48,393 nucleotides of DNA from a virus, in the IMG/VR virus record IMGVR_UViG_3300032770_001059, positions 1-48,393 of that record. One strand, given 5' to 3'. Both the position numbers and the translations under genes were made by a program. Positions 15,472-24,305 of this stretch are shown here, one piece after another. The notes under the pieces were generated by a model. That model was not told the DNA's origin, did not search any database, and worked only from the letters and a program-made list of their open reading frames with translations. Numbering within the stretch: position 1 is the first letter of the stretch; the number at the start of each line of letters is the position of its first letter.

Positions 15472-18263
15472 TAGTGCCCCCGGCCAGGACGGAAGTTCGG
15501 CGCTACCATGTACACGCGCCCCCAACTCTCCAGCGGGAAGTGCGGAGGGTTATTCAACGCCAGCGTGAGCGGTTGCGCGTTCGGCGCGAACCGCACCACG
15601 AAGCGGTCGAAATCCGAGGCAAGCTCGACGCCGCTCGTACCGCCCGTGAGTTCCACGTAAGGGTTCACGTAGAGGGTTTGCGTGCCGGGAGGAGGTGTTG
15701 GCCCGTAGGGATTCCCCGAGACACTGAGCCAGAGCCCCGTCTGGCCGTCGAACTTGTAACCGGCAGTGATGTCCGTCGCGCCGGCGTCAGCGGGAGTTGT
15801 GTTCACCAGCAGCCCGAAGTTTGTGTAGGAGTTGTCGCTGCCGTGAAGCTGCCGGAAACGCCCGATGATCTGAAACGCCGGTGGGTTCCCCGGAGAGAGT
15901 TGTTGGAAGAAGGCCCAGTTCAGGGGCACCCACATGGGTGCGTTCGCGTCCTGATCCCATAGCCGCACCCGCAGGCTTGAAGTGGTGATGTCCAGATGCA
16001 GGTAGGAGTGTTGCGCGTAGCCGTTGCCGATAGGCTCCCAAATGAAAGTGCAGCCGTTCGGCAGGTTCGACCACAGCGCCGGATCATTGAAGTAAGGGTC
16101 GAGGACCGAGTTGAGATTGGTGCCCAGGCCCACCTGGACGAATAGCCGCTTTACTTCGACATCGGGATTGTCCACGCCCATTACGACGCGATACTGCGAA
16201 TCGCTCTCGCCGCCCGGAACCTGCTCGATGGTTGCGCTGATGTCGGAGAGCGCGCCACCGTTGAGCTGCCCGCAGACCGACCACCTTGCGTTACCATCCC
16301 CGAACCATTCAAGGCACTCCAGCTTCGGGCGTGACGGTCCCGCATTCAGCAGCGCCATGTAGAGGCCGCTGATGTCGTAAGCATCGTCAAGCTCGCCGCT
16401 GTAGAGCTGGTAGATGCGGCCATCCTGCGCGCCCGCGTAGAGCCGCGGGTGATCGTTGCCGTCCCGCACCTGCGCCATGTAGTAGTCGCTGGCGAGCACT
16501 CCGCTGAAGCGATCTTCGTAGCCCTGTCCCATCGGGCTCCTGCCGCCTTGCAACGTCGTATAGGTCCACGAGTCGCGCAGCATGAAGTCGTGGACGATGC
16601 GGAACGGAGCCGCGTATGGACCCACGCTGTCGAGGGCCTTAACGACCAATTGGTCAATGAACGATGCCTGGTCGCGGAAGTAGCGAACCTGGACCACTGA
16701 CAGGTTCTGGTCGGGGATCTTGCCGAGCAGCGCGACCTCGTACTCATCGGAAACCTGCGTCGGCCCGGAGGACGACATGGTTGCCAGTTGCTTATTGCCC
16801 GTCACCCAACATGGGCCGTAGGGCGTGCTCTGGAAGGCTTCTCTGCCGGCTGCTCCAACCTGCCAGGTGCCTTCCCACCCCATGACACCGGACAGTTCAT
16901 CGAGGATTCCTACGTCCTGTTCGCTGAAGGCGTAGCACATCCCCGAATCCGAACCGAGGCAGTTGATAGCAGCGCCCGTCTGGAAGGTTTCGACGTTATT
17001 TCCGGGCCACGCCTGGGCGCAGTCGCCCACGTAAGTGAACTGCTCCGCGTTCTGAGCTGCATCCGCCTCGCTGTCCGTCCAATAAATGTAGGGACTGTTC
17101 GGCGGATTGCCCATGAGCCTGTCGCCCACGCGCACGATCTTGTCGAGCACCGGAGGAGGACCGTTGCGAGTCGGCATCTCGGCCGTGCCGTCCATTCCAG
17201 CCGTCGCTACAGTGATCGCAGTCGTTCCATTCGGGCAGTACAGCCAGTTACCGTCCGAACCCATGACGGGATATGGAACTTCCGCGCCGTCCCCGGTGCG
17301 CCCGATCATGATGTCCCACTCGGAATCGTTGAGCCCGCCGTTGCTCACGGTGCCAGTGTCGGGCGCCGGCCCGTAAGGACCACCGAAGCTGCCCGAGCAA
17401 CTGATGCTGTTCGCGGTGACGGCAAAGACGTTGAGGTACTGTCCGTTCAGCCAAGTCGCGGTCGTGAAACCAGAGGCGAGCACTTGGTCGCCCACCTGAA
17501 AAGGAGGCTGCGAATTGAAGGTGAGAACGAGATAGTAGACTGGCGGATTGTTGTGGCCGTTGCGGAGAACTTGAACCGTCGTGACCTGCGCGCTGCCCGA
17601 GTTGTGAAAGTTCGGCAGGTTGACGATGTTGATGTCGCTCGGAGTGGTGGGCGCTACGCGCTGCCCAATCGGGATGCGGTTGCTTACGTGGCCCGTGACG
17701 CGGTTCCAGATGGCCGCATAAAACTGGAAGCCAGGTTGTGCTCCGCCGATGGTGGACACCAGGCCGTTCGGGTCGGCTGCGCCGATGTTGACTTGCACGG
17801 TAGCCCACAGGTTCTGCTGGCTGACGTTCGGGTCCGGCAGGCCGATGTCGCGCATGACGCCGTTCGCGTCGAGCATCTTCATGTCCGTGCCGTTCACGCC
17901 GAAGAGCATGTTCTTGGCGTAGGCCCACTGCCACAGACTTGAGGAAATGATTTGCTTGCCGCGCACTGTGACCGTGCTGACGTGCCCCGTGTACACGTCG
18001 AGCAGGTAAGGCGTCGTGTCCCGAAAGAACACCACGTACTGATCCCCGTTGAACACGCGGAAGGATGCCAGCGAGTGCATCGCGGGAGTCAACTGAATTG
18101 CGTCCTGCGAAATAGGCGAGTAGCCGCGCCGAACCTGAAGGAACCCGGCGCGCATCGGCGTGACATTGACGCACTGTAAGGCGCGATTCTGCGGCATGTT
18201 GAGGGGATTACTCCGGCTGTCCACGCCGCCGAACTCGAACTGTTCCTGTACTTGAACGCTCAT
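15471..18263 (-). CDS. Tail nozzle-like protein (beta-rich, 930 aa)
   Basis: 930 residues, beta-rich, beginning with FEFGGVDSRSNPLNMP and then RALQCVNVTPMRAGFLQVRRGY. This opening, in which a list of features (GGVD, N, L, RRGY) precedes a large beta-propeller-like body, is typical of podovirus tail nozzle / DNA-stabilisation proteins of the T7 gp12 and P22 gp10 type. The body repeats strand pairs with aromatic turns; the C-terminus has a lectin-like stretch. It follows immediately (3-nt gap) after a tail adaptor gene, the order seen in many short-tailed phages. GGAG lies 10 nt before the ATG. The family assignment rests on the N-terminal pattern and context. Confidence 0.78.
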   Translation of the reverse strand: MSVQVQEQFEFGGVDSRSNPLNMPQNRALQCVNVTPMRAGFLQVRRGYSPISQDAIQLTPAMHSLASFRVFNGDQYVVFFRDTTPYLLDVYTGHVSTVTVRGKQIISSSLWQWAYAKNMLFGVNGTDMKMLDANGVMRDIGLPDPNVSQQNLWATVQVNIGAADPNGLVSTIGGAQPGFQFYAAIWNRVTGHVSNRIPIGQRVAPTTPSDINIVNLPNFHNSGSAQVTTVQVLRNGHNNPPVYYLVLTFNSQPPFQVGDQVLASGFTTATWLNGQYLNVFAVTANSISCSGSFGGPYGPAPDTGTVSNGGLNDSEWDIMIGRTGDGAEVPYPVMGSDGNWLYCPNGTTAITVATAGMDGTAEMPTRNGPPPVLDKIVRVGDRLMGNPPNSPYIYWTDSEADAAQNAEQFTYVGDCAQAWPGNNVETFQTGAAINCLGSDSGMCYAFSEQDVGILDELSGVMGWEGTWQVGAAGREAFQSTPYGPCWVTGNKQLATMSSSGPTQVSDEYEVALLGKIPDQNLSVVQVRYFRDQASFIDQLVVKALDSVGPYAAPFRIVHDFMLRDSWTYTTLQGGRSPMGQGYEDRFSGVLASDYYMAQVRDGNDHPRLYAGAQDGRIYQLYSGELDDAYDISGLYMALLNAGPSRPKLECLEWFGDGNARWSVCGQLNGGALSDISATIEQVPGGESDSQYRVVMGVDNPDVEVKRLFVQVGLGTNLNSVLDPYFNDPALWSNLPNGCTFIWEPIGNGYAQHSYLHLDITTSSLRVRLWDQDANAPMWVPLNWAFFQQLSPGNPPAFQIIGRFRQLHGSDNSYTNFGLLVNTTPADAGATDITAGYKFDGQTGLWLSVSGNPYGPTPPPGTQTLYVNPYVELTGGTSGVELASDFDRFVVRFAPNAQPLTLALNNPPHFPLESWGRVYMVAPNFRPGRGH

Positions 18264-18266
18264 CGG

Positions 18267-18992
18267 TTATGTGCTCCGAATCGCGTGCTCCGCGACGGTG
18301 TACTCGCGCACCTTCCCGGTGCCGAAATCGCGCTTCAATGCCGCCTTGTCTTTCGCATCGCTGTATTCAGCGAACGCGGTGGAGTATTGCGCGCTCTGCT
18401 CGCCCAGGCAGAAGCGATAGATCTGTGCCTCTAAACCTTTCGCAAGGACGCGATGAAGGAAGGCCGGAACGAGCGGGATATCGTCGGGCAACTTGTCGTA
18501 GCGGCTGTTTGGGAGCGCCCAATAAGTCGCGCGGAGGTGATAGACGCCATCGGGAACCGGACTGACGATGAGCGTGTCCGGGTCACCGAGCGCGGGGAAG
18601 TATTTCGCGGGAGGCCCCTGAGTCGTATCTTCCAGCGCATAGTCCTGAGCGTCTGTTTCGTAAAGAGGAGTCAGTCGCCGCCAGCTTTCGCCACCGCCGG
18701 CAGGAGCAGTCGGGTCCGGGAAGAGCTTGACCGAGATGATCTGCTCGCACTCGAACTCTTGGCCGTTGGTCGGCCCGATGTTGTAGGCGTTCGTTCCCGC
18801 AGCAGTGTCGAAGCCGATGCTGTACTTGCGCCAAGACCAGTAGTACTCGGAGCAGAAGTCCTGCAACAACGCAAGGAACTCCTGATCGAGGTTGAGCCTG
18901 CCCTGCGCCATGCGGCGTGTGCGCTGGTCGGCAAGCTGAATCAGGCGCTGGCGGGTCATCCCCGACGATGTGGGGTTATTTAGGACCGGCAT
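18267..18992 (-). CDS. Tail adaptor / head-tail connector protein, copy 2
   Basis: 241 residues of the podovirus tail-tubular A / P22 gp4-like type: an N-terminal helical region (LIQLADQRTRRMAQG, LDQEFLALLQDFCSEYYWSW), a central strand region, then GDPDTL, SPVPDGVY and KGLEAQIYRF. These proteins form the ring below the portal and guide assembly of the nozzle. The same motifs in the same order occur in the product of 21737-22342, so the two are paralogues placed on either side of the tail fibre gene. GAGG lies 7-8 nt before the ATG. It is followed by the nozzle-like gene. Which copy contacts the portal cannot be told from sequence. Confidence 0.8.
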   Translation of the reverse strand: MPVLNNPTSSGMTRQRLIQLADQRTRRMAQGRLNLDQEFLALLQDFCSEYYWSWRKYSIGFDTAAGTNAYNIGPTNGQEFECEQIISVKLFPDPTAPAGGGESWRRLTPLYETDAQDYALEDTTQGPPAKYFPALGDPDTLIVSPVPDGVYHLRATYWALPNSRYDKLPDDIPLVPAFLHRVLAKGLEAQIYRFCLGEQSAQYSTAFAEYSDAKDKAALKRDFGTGKVREYTVAEHAIRST

Positions 18993-19010
18993 GTTGTTCC
19001 TCTTGGGGCG

Positions 19011-21731
19011 TTACTGGACGGTGGAGCACCAGAACATGTCGCCCTTCACTTGATCGGTAGCAGCGACACTGAACTGGAGGTATATCGTGCTGGCGTTCGC
19101 CAGGTTCTCCGACCACGAGAGGCCGGAGTAAGGCGATTCAGTGGTGCCACCGAAAGCCGCCCACGGGACGTTCACCACCTCTGCGGAAACTGAAGAGGGA
19201 ATGAAAATCTCGATCGACACATCACCGCCGTTGTTCCCCGTGGTGAAGTTGGTCGGGTAGGTGTAGGACGTGCTGCCGAGCTTCCAGTACACCGTCGTGG
19301 TCGAGCTGCCAGACGTGTGACGCAGACGCCCAAAGCACTTCACCCCCATGCCGACAGAGAATGTGCCGGCCGGAATCGTGTAGCTGTACACCGTCGCCGC
19401 CGAACCTGTGCCAGTGATGGCCGACGTCGGCCCTTGCATCGAACCGCTCAGGACGTGCGAGCCCTGTACCGGAATTGTCGGCTTGTTCTTGATGAAATCA
19501 GGGTTTCCCGCGTTCGATTCGTTCCAGTCGGCCTGTTGCTGCGCGGGAACCTCGACCGAGACATTTCCATCGTTGGCTGTGCGCCACACGCCGTTCACGT
19601 AGCCGCTGTCCGCCGCGGGCTCGGCAGCATTGAAATTCGCCTGCGCTCCGGCGCCGTGCCAGATCGTGCCGTTGAAAGAAAGCCATGACTGGCTTGCTGC
19701 ATACCAGTTCGCACCCCAAGCCTCGCAGAGCACCCACGTCCCGCCGCCGCCCGCGCTGCAATCGTCGCGAGTTGCGCCGTTGGAAACCCATACCAGGGTG
19801 CCGGGTGCAAGACTCGAAGCAGAAGGCAGTCCGCTTACCGTGTACGTTCCAATGCTCACGCTCTGTGCATCCACGTTTACCGCATAGACGTGCGACCAGC
19901 GGCAACTCACCGACGAGCTACCCTTCTGGCAATGGGTGTACGTGTTGCCGATGTTTTTCTCTGTGGTGTCGCCCGTGTTCCAAGCGGGTATCAGGTCCCA
20001 CTTCGAGGTGTCGTACCCGTTGTTCGGCCCGAGCCAGCGATAACCCCATCGCGCCATTGCTTCGGGCGACGACCCAAACTGCGTGCGGTTGTGTCCGTAG
20101 ATCAAAATTCCACCCGAGATCACGCTGCTGTTGTCACCGTTGCCTGCGTCGGCGATCAGGGTCGAACCTGCCGAGGTAAGCCCAAAGAGTTCGGTGGGTG
20201 TGCCGTTCGGATTGCCCTGCATGAATGTGTTCGGCTGAAAGGTGAACGCCTGGTTTCCGAAGACCACGCCGTTGCTCAGGTAGAACACCGGCTGTTTCGT
20301 GGTGGTCGCGACATTCGCGATCACCTGCCCGCGCACCGTGTCGTTGAGGATGTTGGTGTAGCCGATGAGGTAGAAGTTCGCAGACTGAAACTGGATCGTC
20401 CCCGGCCCTGTGCTCTTCACGAAATCACGCTGCGAAGTGCCGAAGGCGTACCCGCCGTCAACCTTGATGGCTCCGAGAACCGTCGCGTCCGTGGTGGTCG
20501 AAAGGATTACCGGGTCCTGCACCTGCGCGGGGCAGATCGACGCCTCAGCTTCGGATTTGAGGCCGTGCAGCGTAAGCGTACCGGCCGCGTTAAAGTTCGC
20601 GGAGATGAGCGCCACCTGATTACAGTCGCCGCTCACGCCGTCGATAACGCCCACGCCCGACAGGTTCGTAAACGCCACACCCGCGCCGTTCAATGAGCGA
20701 TTGCTGGTGATGTTGCTGATGGCCGACTGCGTAGCTGCGTAGCCGATATTCTCGAGATTGTGGCTGTAGCACGCCGACAACTCGATGTCATGCACGCGCG
20801 CCGTCTCGCCCATGTTCTCGATCTTGAGGCAGTCGCCCGCGGTCTGGTTCGTGCCGTTGCCAATAAGCCGCAGGTTGCCGATCTCGCCCCAGTGCCACCA
20901 CTGCGGCGTGGCAGTGCCGGTGCCCACCGTCGATGTCGCAATCAGATCAGCATTGAGCCCGTTGGAGGGCTGAATGATCGTGCCGTGGTTTGTGGAGGTG
21001 CTAGCACCGAGCAGCCGCGCGCCGGGTTGCAGAATGATCCCAGCGGTCACATTGTTGTTGCCATTGTTGAAGGTGACTGTCGCGTTGATGGTGTAGGTCA
21101 CAGCCGCGAGCTGTACCAGCACTGAGTCAGGGACAATGAATCCGGCGCCGGTGTAAGCGCTGGTGCGGTCATCCACGACCACGCCCGTCACCTGCCCGCT
21201 TCCCGCCGCCGCGGCAATCGCCGCTTGGATGCTGGCGTACTTGCTGACCAGATACTCCTTGCCGACGACGGTTTGATACGTAATCGCTCCGAAGGTCTGC
21301 TCTTGTGTCCAGGTGTTCTGCTGATTCAGCAGATTCCCGCCGCCGCTGGCGTCCACATACTCTTTCGTTACCGGCAGCATCAGGTCCGGGTTCGTGCTCA
21401 GCTGATTGCTGAACGCGACTTGCTCAACGTAGTGCGTTCCGCCCGTCGCGCACCAGCGATAATTGCCCTGCAAATCGGACGCGAAGCTCGGGACAGAGGG
21501 AGGATTCGTGAGAGGTGCGGTGAGAGCCACGTCCGAAAAGACCTGCACGGGCGTGGTGCATGGGCCGCTGCCGCCGTAAGGCACCGAGCAGACGGTAATC
21601 TGCGCGCCGCCGGCAGGATGTCCGTACTTGTCGAGAGCCATGCCGGCGTGACACACGCCCATCGGGATAGTCGCCGAAGCGAGCCCGCAGAGCACGAACA
21701 GCGAGAGAATTGCGGATAAGAGTCGTTTCAT
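19011..21731 (-). CDS. Tail fibre / tailspike with an N-terminal signal peptide and beta-helix
   Basis: The chosen ATG at 21731 lies 5 nt after the previous stop, with GAGG about 8 nt upstream; the frame extends to a GTG six codons earlier. The 906-residue product begins with a textbook Sec signal (MKRLLSAILSLFVLCGLASA, cleavage after ASA). Residues about 30-130 are a Cys-containing beta domain, and 150-480 have the repetitive strand-turn pattern of a right-handed pectate-lyase-like beta-helix (IGNLRLIGNG, VHDIELSACYSHN). The C-terminal 150 residues look like a beta-sandwich tip. Such proteins recognise or degrade surface polysaccharide. A signal peptide on a virion fibre is unusual, since phage tails assemble in the cytoplasm. 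It lies between the two adaptor paralogues. Confidence 0.82.
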   Translation of the reverse strand: MKRLLSAILSLFVLCGLASATIPMGVCHAGMALDKYGHPAGGAQITVCSVPYGGSGPCTTPVQVFSDVALTAPLTNPPSVPSFASDLQGNYRWCATGGTHYVEQVAFSNQLSTNPDLMLPVTKEYVDASGGGNLLNQQNTWTQEQTFGAITYQTVVGKEYLVSKYASIQAAIAAAAGSGQVTGVVVDDRTSAYTGAGFIVPDSVLVQLAAVTYTINATVTFNNGNNNVTAGIILQPGARLLGASTSTNHGTIIQPSNGLNADLIATSTVGTGTATPQWWHWGEIGNLRLIGNGTNQTAGDCLKIENMGETARVHDIELSACYSHNLENIGYAATQSAISNITSNRSLNGAGVAFTNLSGVGVIDGVSGDCNQVALISANFNAAGTLTLHGLKSEAEASICPAQVQDPVILSTTTDATVLGAIKVDGGYAFGTSQRDFVKSTGPGTIQFQSANFYLIGYTNILNDTVRGQVIANVATTTKQPVFYLSNGVVFGNQAFTFQPNTFMQGNPNGTPTELFGLTSAGSTLIADAGNGDNSSVISGGILIYGHNRTQFGSSPEAMARWGYRWLGPNNGYDTSKWDLIPAWNTGDTTEKNIGNTYTHCQKGSSSVSCRWSHVYAVNVDAQSVSIGTYTVSGLPSASSLAPGTLVWVSNGATRDDCSAGGGGTWVLCEAWGANWYAASQSWLSFNGTIWHGAGAQANFNAAEPAADSGYVNGVWRTANDGNVSVEVPAQQQADWNESNAGNPDFIKNKPTIPVQGSHVLSGSMQGPTSAITGTGSAATVYSYTIPAGTFSVGMGVKCFGRLRHTSGSSTTTVYWKLGSTSYTYPTNFTTGNNGGDVSIEIFIPSSVSAEVVNVPWAAFGGTTESPYSGLSWSENLANASTIYLQFSVAATDQVKGDMFWCSTVQ

Positions 21732-21736
21732 GTTCG

Positions 21737-22342
21737 TTACCTCGACCACGCGCCTTGCACCATCGCGTCGTATTCGCCCTTGGTGCTTTGGTATTTCTGG
21801 TCTTCTTGTCCGAGGGTGTAGCGCAGGATTGTCGCTTCCAGCCCTTTGACGAGGATGCCGTGCAGGTGCGAGTGAATGTAGGACGGGACGTTGGTGCCGA
21901 GCGGTGCGGTTGGAATTGCGTAGTACGCGAGCACGAGAGGATAAACGCCGTCAGGGATGGGCGAAAGGCGTAGCGTATCCGGGTCGCCCAGCTTGCGGAA
22001 GTAGTTGGTCGGCTGGCCCTGCGCGTCTTTGTTCTGGCGCCGGGCCTGGTCGCTCGGTTCGTTTACGGGATCGAGGCCGATGATGTCCGTCGCCCCGCCC
22101 ACAATCTGCACCGAGTAGATGTCGTCCACCTCGCAGGGACCATTCTCGCCATCAGTGGGCATCGGATAATCAGCCGTGGTTGCCGCCGTATTGATGGGTA
22201 CGGTTTTCAAGCGCCACGGCCACGGGTACATTCCGCAGAACTCTTGCAGGACCAACAGCAATTCGTTGGCGAGGTTAAGCACCTTGCCGCCGCGCTTCTC
22301 CGTGCGGTTGTCTGCGGTCGTGATGATGTCCTGAACCGTCAT
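21737..22342 (-). CDS. Tail adaptor / head-tail connector protein, copy 1
   Basis: 201 residues, paralogous to the product of 18267-18992: both contain a helical N-terminus with LQEFC or LQDFC, then Y-F-x2-LGDPDTL, SPIPDGVY, KGLEA and a C-terminal EY segment. Here the centre is ENGPCEVDDIYSVQIV. The family forms the gatekeeper ring of podovirus tails. The ATG overlaps the stop of the glycosyltransferase gene (ATGA), and its last codons carry the ribosome site of the tail fibre gene. Two adaptors may build successive rings, or one may serve the fibre; this is inference. Confidence 0.8.
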   Translation of the reverse strand: MTVQDIITTADNRTEKRGGKVLNLANELLLVLQEFCGMYPWPWRLKTVPINTAATTADYPMPTDGENGPCEVDDIYSVQIVGGATDIIGLDPVNEPSDQARRQNKDAQGQPTNYFRKLGDPDTLRLSPIPDGVYPLVLAYYAIPTAPLGTNVPSYIHSHLHGILVKGLEATILRYTLGQEDQKYQSTKGEYDAMVQGAWSR

Positions 22343-23310
22343 TGCACGACCTCTTCAACGTAAGTCCCCTTGCGCTTGGCTTCCTCGATCACGCCCCGCT
22401 TGTGCGCGAGGAAATCCGCGATGCCGTAGCCGTAATCGCCATGGTGCAACGGCGTCACGTTCGTATCGCAGTACACCGGGATTCCGGCGATGCGAGCTTT
22501 CAGGCAGAAGGAAATATCCTCGCCATACTCACCGCAGCCGTTCACGGCAGGCAGGGTTTGAAACCACATGCCGTTCTTCAGCCAGCGCGTGTCCTTTGTG
22601 TCGCTGAACTGCCGCTTGCGGAGGGCTTGCAGTCCCGCGGTGTTCCACGCTTCATCAGGAGGGTGGGGAATACCGCCTTGCTCGCCTATCCACTTTGTGA
22701 GGTACGCCTCGTACCCGCCGTTCAGGTACAAGTCAGCAATGGCGTCGAGCGCCTTCTTCGAGATGAGAATCATGCCCGTGCCGAGGGCATCCACCTCGAT
22801 GAGTTCGCCCTGCTTCCACTGGAAGCGCTGAACGAAGTCGCCGCTCTTCTCGTCGAAGATCCTCAGCGTCGGAATCGGCGGATCGGCGCGTCGCGTGCAC
22901 AGCGCCCCAACGATGTCCTTGCCATGCGACAGCAAGCGCACGAGCGCATCCGGCTCGGGCTCAATGTCGTCGTCGATGAAGAGCACATGGGTGAACGGAC
23001 TGTTCTCCTGGTACAGCCGCGCCACCATCTCGTTACGTACCCAATGGATAATCGAGTGCCCGAATAGCCGTGGCTGGATGATGTTCGCAACCTTCCGCGC
23101 CTGCGCGATCATCTGCTCCCAGGCAACCATGCAACTCGGCTTGGGACTTCTATAGCTCGGAACGAGTACGGCGACGGTGGGGAGTTCGGCGCGCTTCGTA
23201 TCGCCCGTGAACTCAATGTTCAGCGCGCGAGAGAGCACGGCACGCCCGTCCGCGTCTTGCAGCATTCGGGACAGTTGCTTGCGGAAGCCTTCGATACGCT
23301 CGTCGGTCAT
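22339..23310 (-). CDS. Family 2-like glycosyltransferase
   Basis: 323 residues of GT-A fold. Features: the entry strand PTVAVLVPSYRSPKPSC (about 41-57), the metal-binding DDD in VLFIDDDIEPEPDALVRLL (near 117), an acceptor-loop region GTGMILISKKALD (about 174), and an ED pair (YGEDISFC) as the likely catalytic base region near 265. These enzymes transfer sugar from a nucleotide donor to a surface polymer or protein. In a late virion operon it may glycosylate capsid or tail proteins, or modify the host envelope. The start overlaps the upstream stop by ATGA, as does its end with the next gene. Donor and acceptor are unknown. Confidence 0.85.
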   Translation of the reverse strand: MTDERIEGFRKQLSRMLQDADGRAVLSRALNIEFTGDTKRAELPTVAVLVPSYRSPKPSCMVAWEQMIAQARKVANIIQPRLFGHSIIHWVRNEMVARLYQENSPFTHVLFIDDDIEPEPDALVRLLSHGKDIVGALCTRRADPPIPTLRIFDEKSGDFVQRFQWKQGELIEVDALGTGMILISKKALDAIADLYLNGGYEAYLTKWIGEQGGIPHPPDEAWNTAGLQALRKRQFSDTKDTRWLKNGMWFQTLPAVNGCGEYGEDISFCLKARIAGIPVYCDTNVTPLHHGDYGYGIADFLAHKRGVIEEAKRKGTYVEEVVQ

Positions 23311-23753
23311 GGAAGCACCACCCCCGCCGCTTGTGCGCCCATCATTCGCTCGACGAGCGTCATCTGGTCGCGGATGTAATCCTTGACCTTCTGCACGTCG
23401 GCTTCACTCATGGGCTGTGTGTTGCGCTCGCGCGCGAACTCGCGCTTGCGCTCAATGGCCTCAGCCTCTTCGGACTTCGCCACCGGACCTTCCGCGATCC
23501 GCTGCTCGAACTCGCCTCTGGCCCAGTCCTTAATGCAGGGCACGCGCTCGCCATCCTCGTAAGCCAGGGTGTCGTACTCTTCCGGGTTTACTTCCCAGTT
23601 GGGCACGAGTTCGAGCTTCGGCGGTTTGGGAGGCAGTTCGGGGTGACACTCGGAGCACTCGTCCCGAGGTTCCGGCAGTGGCACCCCGCCTTCGGTGAAA
23701 GTGGTAATAAGGCGCGAAGGATTCTCCGCGCCACAAGTCCTGCACCGCTGCAT
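23307..23753 (-). CDS. Zinc-ribbon late protein with helical tail
   Basis: 148 residues, beginning at the ATG at 23753 that overlaps the upstream TAA (TAATG). Residues 4-40 carry two zinc-knuckle pairs, CRTC and CSEC. The C-terminal half is charged and helical (EEAEAIERKREFARERN, then VKDYIRDQMTLVERMM). The frame remains open for 66 codons upstream, but that part is the out-of-frame shadow of the preceding gene and is Arg/Gly-rich noise. It is coupled to another zinc-ribbon gene upstream and a glycosyltransferase downstream. It could bind nucleic acid or act in capsid assembly. Function unknown. Confidence 0.75.
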   Translation of the reverse strand: MQRCRTCGAENPSRLITTFTEGGVPLPEPRDECSECHPELPPKPPKLELVPNWEVNPEEYDTLAYEDGERVPCIKDWARGEFEQRIAEGPVAKSEEAEAIERKREFARERNTQPMSEADVQKVKDYIRDQMTLVERMMGAQAAGVVLP

Positions 23754-24238
23754 TACTTGCCTTTCTTCCCGTCGGGAGGCTGAGAACCACTGCCCTGTGC
23801 GGTGGAGTTGCCCTGCGCGGCCAGCGCAGCCTTCTCCGCTTCCAACGCCTGAATCTTGGCGAGCAGTTCGTTGTTCTCTTTCTGCAAGCGCTGCTGGAAG
23901 TTCTTGGCGAGAGATTCCTTCTCTTTCGCGTCGAGGTGCGTCTCGCGCCACTCTTCCGTGGAGATGCAGCCGGGATACGTGTCGAGGAATTCCTGCTGCT
24001 CGGGGTCGGTGGTCTGGTACATCCCCCGAACAAAGGTGATGACGCCGCGCACATGGTTCTGAACGTCCGTGCCCTTCACCGGGCCGTAGTGGACGCTCAG
24101 ACCTTCGCCGCGGACGTAGTAGGTTTTGGTTGGGACGGTGTGGCGATTATTGTCCTTGCAGTGCCACTCGCCGGCATTAAAGCCCTTCTTGCAGCGAGTG
24201 CAGGTAAATGCGTAAACCACTTCCTGTTCGTCGGCCAT
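23753..24238 (-). CDS. Zinc-finger and coiled-coil late protein
   Basis: 161 residues. The N-terminus has CTRCKKGFNAGEWHCKDNNRH, a CxxC...C/H cluster near residues 13-32 that could bind one zinc; the middle has a conserved-looking aromatic core (YYVRGEGLSVHYGP); the C-terminal third is a coiled coil (LAKNFQQRLQKENNELLAKI) ending in a Gly/Gln-rich tail. GAGG lies close to the ATG (3-4 nt). It is the first gene after the capsid gene and its terminator-like hairpin. Role unknown; a small head protein or capsid accessory factor is possible from position. Confidence 0.75.
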   Translation of the reverse strand: MADEQEVVYAFTCTRCKKGFNAGEWHCKDNNRHTVPTKTYYVRGEGLSVHYGPVKGTDVQNHVRGVITFVRGMYQTTDPEQQEFLDTYPGCISTEEWRETHLDAKEKESLAKNFQQRLQKENNELLAKIQALEAEKAALAAQGNSTAQGSGSQPPDGKKGK

Positions 24239-24253
24239 ATTCCTCTCGAAGCG

Positions 24254-24278
24254 AAAGGGCAGGCCCGAAAGCCTGCCC
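24254..24278 (-). terminator. Hairpin after the major capsid gene
   Basis: GGGCAGGC and GCCTGCCC pair across a short TTTCGG-type loop at 24257-24278, and on the - strand are followed by TTTCG. The T run is short, so it would terminate only partly. Such attenuating hairpins directly after a capsid gene are common and lower expression of the genes that follow. Confidence 0.5.
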
Positions 24279-24305
24279 TCAGAAATGCCGCCTCCTTATT
24301 AGGGA

